Assembly: GCF_017873415.1 (NCBI RefSeq)
Contig: NZ_JAGGKD010000006.1
Coordinates: 62,001-126,000, forward strand
Reading direction: 5' to 3'
Origin: Methanolobus bombayensis
GTDB lineage: Archaea; Halobacteriota; Methanosarcinia; Methanosarcinales; Methanosarcinaceae
DNA: 64,000 nucleotides
Part shown: positions 57,578-64,000 of the stretch, one piece after another
Position numbering within the stretch: position 1 is the stretch's first letter
Layout of the letters: the number at the start of each line of letters is the position of its first letter
Notes under the pieces: model-generated
Told to the model about the DNA's origin: nothing
Databases searched by the model: none
The model's input: the letters and a program-made list of their open reading frames with translations, nothing else
Program-made: the position numbers and the translations under genes

Positions 57578-58822
57578 ATGTCAGAACAATCTGCTCATTC
57601 AAAATATGAATTCAAAAAGACATTAGAGGAGTTACGTGCCAAAAAAGGACGTGGTACAGAACTTGTCTCTTTATACATCCCTCCCACAAAGCAAGTATCT
57701 GATGTTACATCTCAGCTTAAGAGCGAACACGGTCAGGCTGCTAACATCAAATCAAAGGTAACTCGTGATAATGTTCAGGGAGCACTGGAATCCCTGCTTT
57801 CAAGGTTAAGGTACGTGGAAGTTCCTGAGAACGGAATCGTTTTCTTCACAGGAGCTGTAGATGTAGGTGCCAATAAGACCAATATGGAGACACGCATAGT
57901 TGAGCCTCCTCAGCCAATTGTCACATACAGATATCACTGTGATTCCTCATTTTTCCTTGAGCCACTTGAGGAAATGCTCAAAGACGCAAAGACATATGGT
58001 CTGCTTGTACTCGACAGAAGAGAAGCAACAGTTGGTCTTCTTGTAGGAAAACGCATTGAATCTCACAGGAACCTGACATCCACTGTTCCTGGCAAACAGA
58101 GAAAAGGAGGGCAGAGTGCTCACAGGTTCCAGCAGCTCAGGCTTATTGCAATCCATGACTTCTACAAACGTATTGGTGATGCTGCCAGTGACGTCTTTTT
58201 GACAATTGATCATAAGGACTTCCAGGGTGTTCTCATCGGTGGTCCTTCTCCGACGAAGGAAGAATTCGATTCAGGTGAGTTCCTGCACCATGAGATACAG
58301 AAGAAGGTAATTGGCCTCTTTGATGTTGCATACACAGATGAATCAGGTCTCAATGAACTGGTGAATGCTGCCAGTGACAGACTTGCAGACATTGATCTTA
58401 TGGTAGAGAAAAAACTCATGCAACGTTTCTTGGAAGAACTAGTTGCAGATTCAGGGAAAGCTGCCTACGGTGAGGTTCAGGTACGTGAGAACCTGAATAT
58501 CGGTGCGGTGGAGGTTCTTCTGATATCCGAAGGTCTCAGGGCTGAGAGACTTACTCTCAAATGCCCCAACGGTGACTATGAGGATGCAATTACCCGTAAT
58601 TTCAAACCCGGAGAAGAAGATACTTCCAGCATTCCATGTCCTGTTTGCGGAACAAATGTTGAAGTTTTAGAGCAAGTTGATATTGTAGATGAACTCTCAG
58701 AACTTGCCGATCAGATGGCAACACAGGTTGAGTTTATATCAACTGACTTCGACGAAGGTTCTCAGCTCATGAATGCATTCGGTGGAATAGTAGCAATTCT
58801 AAGGTTCAGTACCGGTGTATGA
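57578..58822 (+). CDS. prf1: Peptide chain release factor aRF1
   Basis: Terminates translation at stop codons in archaea. 414 residues with the stop-codon recognition motif NIKS (AANIKSKVTRDN), the YxCxxxF motif (YHCDSSFF) and the peptidyl-tRNA hydrolysis motif GGQ (KQRKGGQSAHRF); the C-terminal domain carries a CPVCG zinc-like pair. The motifs look canonical, so it should recognise UAG as well as UAA and UGA, in competition with tRNA-Pyl. Cotranscription with argS (15-base gap to its GTG) is likely. Confidence 0.96.
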   Translation: MSEQSAHSKYEFKKTLEELRAKKGRGTELVSLYIPPTKQVSDVTSQLKSEHGQAANIKSKVTRDNVQGALESLLSRLRYVEVPENGIVFFTGAVDVGANKTNMETRIVEPPQPIVTYRYHCDSSFFLEPLEEMLKDAKTYGLLVLDRREATVGLLVGKRIESHRNLTSTVPGKQRKGGQSAHRFQQLRLIAIHDFYKRIGDAASDVFLTIDHKDFQGVLIGGPSPTKEEFDSGEFLHHEIQKKVIGLFDVAYTDESGLNELVNAASDRLADIDLMVEKKLMQRFLEELVADSGKAAYGEVQVRENLNIGAVEVLLISEGLRAERLTLKCPNGDYEDAITRNFKPGEEDTSSIPCPVCGTNVEVLEQVDIVDELSELADQMATQVEFISTDFDEGSQLMNAFGGIVAILRFSTGV

Positions 58823-58846
58823 TTATTAATAGTGTAGGTGTTATTT

Positions 58847-60550
58847 TTGTTCCTAGAATTTAAAAAACATGTTATGGAGACTCTTAATAGTGCTCTTGAA
58901 TCTCTGGGATACGAGGTCGATGATCTCGGACTTGAGCCATCACAGCATGCGGACATTGCTTCAAAGGTAGCTTTCAGGCTGGCTGCACAGGCAAAGTGTA
59001 ATCCAAAAGAGCTTGCTGATAAAATAGTCGCTGCAATTGACTTGTCAGAAGACACTCTCATCGGTGATATCAAAACAGTTGGTCCTTACATCAACATAAA
59101 TGCAGGACGCAATTACGTTGACAACACTGTGGAAGCCATCCTTGAAGAAAAGGAAAGCTTCGGTGGAAACTTCTGTGAAGGTAAGATACTGCTTGAGCAT
59201 ACTTCTGCCAACCCTAACGGTCCGCTTCACGTGGGTCACATCCGAAACTCAATTATCGGTGACACACTTGTCAGAATTCTCAAAAAGGCAGGCTATGAAG
59301 TTGAGACCCAATACTATGTCAATGACATGGGTCGTCAGATAGCTATTGTGTCATGGGCATTCTCACTTTTTGACTTTGATACTTCCAGAAAACCTGACCA
59401 TGCAATAGCAGATATTTACATCAAGGCAAATGCATTGCTTAATGAAGAACCCGACAAGGTTGCAGAAATTGACAAACGCATGCAGCTTGTTGAAAGCGGT
59501 GATGAAGCAACAATCAAAAGCTTTGATGAAGCTGTGGATTTTGCAATAACAGGTATCAAGCAAACTCTGTTCCGTATGAATGTAAGTCATGACAGTTTCC
59601 CTCATGAATCAGGTTTCATCCGCAACGGTGCGGTTTCTAAAATAGTTGAGGAAATCAAGGCTACAGGAAGAACTGAGGATGACGATGGGGCTCTTGTAGT
59701 TGATCTTTCAGATTATGGCTTTGAAAAGACTCTTGTTATCCAGCGTAGTGACGGAACTTCACTTTACACAACACGTGATCTTGCCTACCATGAGTGGAAA
59801 GGCGAGCGTGCAGACAGGATGATAGATGTTCTGGGAGCAGACCACAAACTCATATCAGGACAACTAAAAGCAACCCTCAATTCAATAGGCAGGAAGGAAC
59901 CCGAAATTGTTATCTTTGAGTTCGTTTCACTTCCTGAAGGCTCCATGAGCACACGCCGTGGAAAGTTCATCTCAGCCGATGACCTGCTTGACCAGATAGA
60001 AGAGCGTGCTTATACTGAGGTTGACAAGCGCAGACCTGAGATGGAAGATGACTTCAAGAAAGAGATTGCCAGCATGGTCGGTATCGGTGCTGTCAGGTAT
60101 GATATAGTGAAAGTATCACCTGAGAAATCCACAGTATTCGACTGGAAGGAGGCACTTGATTTCGAGAAGCAGGGAGCTCCTTTCATTCAGTATTCACATG
60201 CAAGGGCATGTAATATTCTCAAAAAGGCAGAAGAGGAAGGCAAATGGGATCCTGCAGTGGAAATAAACCCCTCACTTCTCACAGAGGATACTGAAGTGGA
60301 CCTGATCAAGAAAATGGCATCCTTTGATAGCATAATCGATGTTAGTGCAAGGGACTTAAAACCACATACAATAGCGATCTATGCCAGGGAACTTGCAGAT
60401 GCATTCAACCAGTTCTACAGGTTCGTGCCTGTTGTAAGCGCTGAAGAGGATGATATCAGGGCAAGCAGACTGGCTCTTGTGAATTGTGCAAGGATAGTCC
60501 TTGCAAACGCTCTTGATACACTTGGTATCGGTGCACCTGAATCAATGTGA
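58847..60550 (+). CDS. argS: Arginyl-tRNA synthetase
   Basis: Class I synthetase of 567 residues if started at TTG 58847 (MFLEFKKHVMETLNSALESLGYE), which has TAGGTG six bases upstream; a GTG at 58838 would add three residues and sits inside that site. HIGH-type motif in NPNGPLHVGHIRNS, catalytic-loop phrase MSTRRGKFISADDL in place of KMSKS, and a C-terminal DALR-type anticodon-binding domain (YSHARACNILKKAEEEG onward). Confidence 0.96.
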   Translation: MFLEFKKHVMETLNSALESLGYEVDDLGLEPSQHADIASKVAFRLAAQAKCNPKELADKIVAAIDLSEDTLIGDIKTVGPYININAGRNYVDNTVEAILEEKESFGGNFCEGKILLEHTSANPNGPLHVGHIRNSIIGDTLVRILKKAGYEVETQYYVNDMGRQIAIVSWAFSLFDFDTSRKPDHAIADIYIKANALLNEEPDKVAEIDKRMQLVESGDEATIKSFDEAVDFAITGIKQTLFRMNVSHDSFPHESGFIRNGAVSKIVEEIKATGRTEDDDGALVVDLSDYGFEKTLVIQRSDGTSLYTTRDLAYHEWKGERADRMIDVLGADHKLISGQLKATLNSIGRKEPEIVIFEFVSLPEGSMSTRRGKFISADDLLDQIEERAYTEVDKRRPEMEDDFKKEIASMVGIGAVRYDIVKVSPEKSTVFDWKEALDFEKQGAPFIQYSHARACNILKKAEEEGKWDPAVEINPSLLTEDTEVDLIKKMASFDSIIDVSARDLKPHTIAIYARELADAFNQFYRFVPVVSAEEDDIRASRLALVNCARIVLANALDTLGIGAPESM

Positions 60551-60589
60551 GAAAGCAAGTCTTTTTCATATCACTTTCTTTTTTAAAAT

Positions 60590-61390
60590 TCAAATCTCAT
60601 TTTTAAGGTCAAAGATCCATCGACTTATTCCGGGTGCCACATTACCACATCTTCGATGGAACAAAACTTCAAATCCTGCTTTTTCATATTTCTGCATGAG
60701 CTCTGGAATCTTTTCTTTTGGTTTGAAGGTGTAGAAATGAATGAATCCTCCATCTTTTACAAGTGGAGAAATTTTTTCAAGGAAATGATCCATACCATAG
60801 GGAGTTGGAATTATTGCCCTGTCAAAATCGGTGTTTAGTATATTTGGTATGTTGTTAACATCAGCATTGATTATATGTATTTTACTTTCAAGTTTATTGA
60901 GTCTGCAATTCTTTGTAAAAGATTTACAGGCAGCACCGTTCATTTCCACTGCAACAACTCTTGCAGCAGATGCAGCAGCAGGTATAGCAAATGGTCCGAC
61001 ACCAGAGAAAGGTACAAGCACGTTCTCTCCTGGTTTTACCTGGGAAGCCACTCTTTTTCTCTCATAGGATAGTCTTCCGTTGAAAAATGATTGTTTCAGG
61101 TCGATTTTGTAAGAGAAACCGAATTCCTTGTGGATTGTTTCAGTGCTGTTTCCTGCAATTATCTCAAAATCTGCAACTCTCCTGTTGCCTTCGATTTTTG
61201 AGACTTTGTTCAGCACATTTTTGATGCTCTGCATTTTTTCCATGATTGTAGTGGCTATATCCTCTTTGTAATTAGCCAGTTCATCCGGTATGGATACAAC
61301 AGCAATGTCCCCTATTATATCAAAACGGTTTGGTAATTTTTCAAGCTCTTTTTCAGGAATAATCCCTTTCAAATCATCCTTAATACTCAT
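60590..61390 (-). CDS. Trm5/Taw2-type class I SAM methyltransferase
   Basis: 266 residues. N-terminal part resembles the D2 domain of archaeal Trm5 (MSIKDDLKGIIPEKELEKLPNRFDIIGDIAVV). The C-terminal Rossmann domain has motif I VLVPFSGVGPFAIPAA (usually D-x-F-x-G-x-G), the acidic VVAVEMNGAACKSFTKN and motif IV IIPTPYGMDHFLEK in place of the NLP of Trm5. Trm5 methylates G37 N1 and Taw2 transfers an aminocarboxypropyl group for wyosine; which one this is cannot be told from sequence alone. Convergent with argS. Confidence 0.8.
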   Translation of the reverse strand: MSIKDDLKGIIPEKELEKLPNRFDIIGDIAVVSIPDELANYKEDIATTIMEKMQSIKNVLNKVSKIEGNRRVADFEIIAGNSTETIHKEFGFSYKIDLKQSFFNGRLSYERKRVASQVKPGENVLVPFSGVGPFAIPAAASAARVVAVEMNGAACKSFTKNCRLNKLESKIHIINADVNNIPNILNTDFDRAIIPTPYGMDHFLEKISPLVKDGGFIHFYTFKPKEKIPELMQKYEKAGFEVLFHRRCGNVAPGISRWIFDLKNEI

Positions 61391-61448
61391 TTTTCTGTCT
61401 TTTTGCTCTAACGCAACGAAGGATTAAAAGTATTGCTTCCTTCAGGTG

Positions 61449-62063
61449 TTATTTACTGGAATGACCGGGAGTAACTTTTTTTTCAAGTATTGAGAAGGAT
61501 GTGTCTATCAGAATTGCAAGCATAATGGCAGGTATAGCTCCTGCAAGAAGAGTGTTTGTATTGTATCCTATGAGTCCCTGGAATATAATCTCCCCAAGAC
61601 CACCACTGCCGATGAAAGCCGTGAGTACTGCAATGCTGTTAGCAAGAATCCCTGCAAACTTAATTCCCGCAAACATGGCAGGATATGCATTCGGCAGTCT
61701 TATGTGCCTGTGTATCTGCCACTGGCTAAGTCCCACTCCTTCTGCATAGTCTATCAACGCAGGGTCAACATTGCTCAGTCCGATGTATGTATTCTTGATT
61801 ATTGGAAGCAGGGCACGCAGCATTATTGCAACCAGTGCGGGTGTGAAACCAATTCCAAGGAACGGGACCATGATAGCAACAACGGCAAAGCTTGGTACTG
61901 CCTGAACCAGGTTTGCAAACTTCATTATAAGAAATTCCAGTTTCTTGCTGTACAGTGCTCCAAAAGCAAGTGGTATGGAAATTAATATGCTTACAAAAAG
62001 TGTGGTGTAGACAAGGATTATGTGCTCCCATGTAGCATCAAGGACAGTTTCAAGGACTACCAT
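61449..62063 (-). CDS. ABC transporter permease, OpuC/ProW type (second subunit)
   Basis: 204 residues with about five membrane helices and the permease contact loop EGVGLSQWQIHRHIRLPNAYPAMFAG (EAA motif). It overlaps the other permease gene by seven bases. With the ATPase and binding protein it forms a quaternary-amine (glycine betaine/choline) type importer, inferred from family. Confidence 0.88.
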   Translation of the reverse strand: MVVLETVLDATWEHIILVYTTLFVSILISIPLAFGALYSKKLEFLIMKFANLVQAVPSFAVVAIMVPFLGIGFTPALVAIMLRALLPIIKNTYIGLSNVDPALIDYAEGVGLSQWQIHRHIRLPNAYPAMFAGIKFAGILANSIAVLTAFIGSGGLGEIIFQGLIGYNTNTLLAGAIPAIMLAILIDTSFSILEKKVTPGHSSK

Positions 62064-62698
62064 GTTCCGTACCTCTCATGGAGCTTTTTCTCGATCATAC
62101 CTGCAAAACCATCCAGTAAAACAGCAAGCAATCCAGTCCACAGTCCGGCAACAAGAATTGCGTCCTTCTGGTAAAGCTGTATGCCGTTCTGCAATACTGT
62201 TCCAAGTCCTCCGGCAGCAACAAGTCCTCCCAGAGTTACAACACCCATGCAGAACACCAGTGCAATTCTGATCCCTCCTGCAATGAGTGGAAGTGACATT
62301 GGAATCCTGACTTTCATCAATGCTTCTCTGGGAGAAAGTCCGATTGCCTGTGCAACATATGTGTATTGCTCATCAACACTTTTCAGTCCAGTGTATGTGT
62401 TTCTTGCAATCGGAAGTATGGAATATAGCACACAGGCCGCAATCGTTGGTCCTGCTCCGAGTTTAAGTATCGGCAGAAGAAGCACGATTAGTGCAAGGTC
62501 CGGAATTGTTTCAACAATGTTCAGGAAATTGAGTACAGGATTTGCTGTTTTTGGTTTCATATAGATGAAAACACCAACAGAAACACCGATTATTATCGAC
62601 AGGATCAGGGCTATACTGAACATATGCAGATGTTCAATGGTGCGCATTGTAATAAGATGCCTGTCCCATACATCTGCTATAACCTGTATTGACAACAT
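62057..62698 (-). CDS. ABC transporter permease, OpuC/ProW type (first subunit)
   Basis: 213 residues, about five membrane helices, EAA motif AIGLSPREALMKVRIPMSLPLIAGG. Stop codon is TAG (62057-62059); the next in-frame stop is a TAA 12 codons later, and the second permease starts inside the overlap (ATGGTAG). Confidence 0.88.
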   Translation of the reverse strand: MLSIQVIADVWDRHLITMRTIEHLHMFSIALILSIIIGVSVGVFIYMKPKTANPVLNFLNIVETIPDLALIVLLLPILKLGAGPTIAACVLYSILPIARNTYTGLKSVDEQYTYVAQAIGLSPREALMKVRIPMSLPLIAGGIRIALVFCMGVVTLGGLVAAGGLGTVLQNGIQLYQKDAILVAGLWTGLLAVLLDGFAGMIEKKLHERYGTW

Positions 62699-62722
62699 AG
62701 CCTGTTCTCCAATCCTATTTCA

Positions 62723-63850
62723 TCAGATCAATTTCAGTAAAACCTCATCGGATACCAGAATACCAACCGGATGTTTTGAATTCATGACAATTGCAAGATA
62801 TTCTCCGCTGTTTTTCATCTCTGATAATGCAAATGCAACCGAATCCATTGGTTGGAAGGTCTTGATGGGTTTTGCAAGTTCACTCAGTTTTTCTCCCCTG
62901 TCCCTGCACTTCATCAGGTCAACAATTTCCACCTGTCCGAGGAGTTCATCTCCTTCGAAAACAAAAGCAGTTTCAAGGTCTCTGTCTGTCATTTCATCAA
63001 CAGCATCACATGCTTCCATTTTTGCTTCAAGTACATACTTATCCTCAAATGGCGACATCAAATCCTTGACCTTAAGAGTATCCATGTGCTTGAATTTACG
63101 CTGGTTATCAACGATATCAGCAACAAGTTCGTTTGCAGGATTGAATATGAGTTCTTCAGGAGGACCTACCTGCACGAGTTCTCCCTGATCCATTATTGCT
63201 ATCCTGTCACCGAGTACCAGTGCTTCCTCAATGTCATGTGTCACGAAAACGATTGTACGATTGATCTCATTTTTTATTTTCAAAAACTCTTTCTGGAGCT
63301 GTTTTCGTAATATAGGATCCAGTGCACCAAATGGCTCGTCCATCAAAAAAAGAGGTGGATCCATAGCCATGGCCCTTGCAAGCCCGACTCTCTGCTGCTG
63401 TCCACCACTAAGCTGTTTTGGATAGCGGTTCATGAACATTTCAGGAGGTAGGGATACAAAGTCAAGCAGTGTTTTTACTCTCTCTTCAATATCTTTCTTG
63501 TTTTGTTTTTCAATTTTAGGAACAAGCCCTATGTTCTCTCTGATTGTCATATGCGGAAACAGGCCGATATTCTGTATAACATAGCCAATATTGCGGCGAA
63601 GACGTACGGGGTCGGCATCTTTTGTATCAATTCCGTTGATAGTGACCGAACCTTCATCCTGTTCGATCATACGGTTTATCATGCGCAGAGTTGTTGTCTT
63701 CCCTGAACCACTGGGTCCGATAAGAATGAGGAGTTCTCCTCCGATTATTTCCAGATCAAGCTCTTTTACCGCAAATCCTTCTCCATACTTCTTGGTAATT
63801 CCTTTGAACTGGATAGACTCAATCCTGTCAAACAGCCTTTCTGTTTGCAT
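62723..63850 (-). CDS. ABC transporter ATPase with tandem CBS domains, OpuCA type
   Basis: 375 residues: Walker A GPSGSGKTTT, Q-loop region GYVIQNIGLFPHMT, signature LSGGQQQRVGLARAMA, Walker B PLFLMDEPFGALDP, H-loop VFVTHDIEEAL, then a CBS pair from ~residue 250 (VKDLMSPFEDKYVLEAKM). In the bacterial relative OpuA the CBS pair senses ionic strength, so osmotic control of a compatible-solute importer is plausible. Confidence 0.93.
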   Translation of the reverse strand: MQTERLFDRIESIQFKGITKKYGEGFAVKELDLEIIGGELLILIGPSGSGKTTTLRMINRMIEQDEGSVTINGIDTKDADPVRLRRNIGYVIQNIGLFPHMTIRENIGLVPKIEKQNKKDIEERVKTLLDFVSLPPEMFMNRYPKQLSGGQQQRVGLARAMAMDPPLFLMDEPFGALDPILRKQLQKEFLKIKNEINRTIVFVTHDIEEALVLGDRIAIMDQGELVQVGPPEELIFNPANELVADIVDNQRKFKHMDTLKVKDLMSPFEDKYVLEAKMEACDAVDEMTDRDLETAFVFEGDELLGQVEIVDLMKCRDRGEKLSELAKPIKTFQPMDSVAFALSEMKNSGEYLAIVMNSKHPVGILVSDEVLLKLI

Positions 63851-63894
63851 GTCAATACCCGGAGATTAGATTTTATTTCAAAAAAGTGAGGGAT

Positions 63895-64000
63895 TTATTC
63901 TCCCTCAATGATTCCTTCGTCAACAAGGAATTGATATGCAATGTCCCTTGGTTCCTTTTGTTCAATGTCGAACTGGTAGTTCAACTGCCTCATGGTGCCG
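63895..64000 (-). CDS. Quaternary-amine ABC substrate-binding protein, C-terminal fragment
   Basis: Only the last 34 codons are in the window: GTMRQLNYQFDIEQKEPRD, then IAYQFLVDEGIIEGE and TAA. The phrase LNYQFDIEQKEPRDIAYQFL is typical of the end of OpuCC/OsmF-type binding proteins. The gene lies upstream of the ATPase in the same operon; the 45-base gap holds no terminator. Confidence 0.75.
   Translation of the reverse strand, partial: GTMRQLNYQFDIEQKEPRDIAYQFLVDEGIIEGE

Overview
The window comes from a methylotrophic methanogenic archaeon of the Methanosarcinaceae; a Methanolobus-, Methanococcoides- or Methanomethylovorans-like genome is my inference. The basis is: a complete set of methylamine methyltransferases with in-frame UAG (pyrrolysine) codons, the genes that make and charge pyrrolysine (pylS, pylB, pylC, pylD and a separate pylT), the corrinoid activator ramA, the methylcobamide:CoM methyltransferase mtbA, formylmethanofuran formyltransferase (ftr), archaeal Orc1/Cdc6 and DNA polymerase D. 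Base composition is moderate to AT-rich, and leaders upstream of methyltransferase operons are long.

Region 1 (1-15 kb) is mostly housekeeping: the 3' part of a metal P-type ATPase, a membrane protein with helical repeats, ftr, small and large membrane proteins, a TraB-family protein, a site-2 protease, mfnA, a chromosomal replication origin (four origin-recognition-box repeats around an AT-rich core at 10744-11262) beside orc1/cdc6, signal peptidase I and the small subunit of DNA polymerase D. Region 2 (15-34 kb) holds ramA-pylD-pylC-pylB-pylS leftward, and mtbC-mtbB-permease-DUF1638 rightward, a methyltransferase-type HTH regulator, a two-component pair, mtmC-mtmB copy 1 and an M18 aminopeptidase.

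Region 3 (34-44 kb) has the isolated tRNA-Pyl gene (pylT), three HyuA-type ASKHA proteins and a PAS/GAF sensor without a kinase domain. Region 4 (44-54.7 kb) is mttB-mttC-mttP-two small ORFs-mtbC-mtbB-mtmC-mtmB (second copies), then a MtmB homologue that has leucine where MtmB has pyrrolysine. Region 5 (55-64 kb) is mtbA, taw1, prf1 (aRF1), argS, a Trm5/Taw2-type methyltransferase and a quaternary-amine type ABC transporter (OpuC/Pro family) running off the end.

Together the genes take tri-, di- and monomethylamine into the cell (MttP, APC permease). They move methyl groups by substrate-specific Pyl enzymes (MttB, MtbB, MtmB) to cognate corrinoid proteins (MttC, MtbC, MtmC), which RamA reactivates, and then by MtbA to coenzyme M. 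The points most worth a second look are: the pyrrolysine-less MtmB paralogue at 53259-54632; the HyuA paralogue with UAG as its second codon at 38601-38603; an apparent AUU start codon for mtbC copy 1; a 641-bp perfectly identical tract covering both mtmC genes; a shared palindromic operator candidate upstream of mtbCB1 and mtmCB1; and an unlisted 49-residue membrane protein behind mttP.
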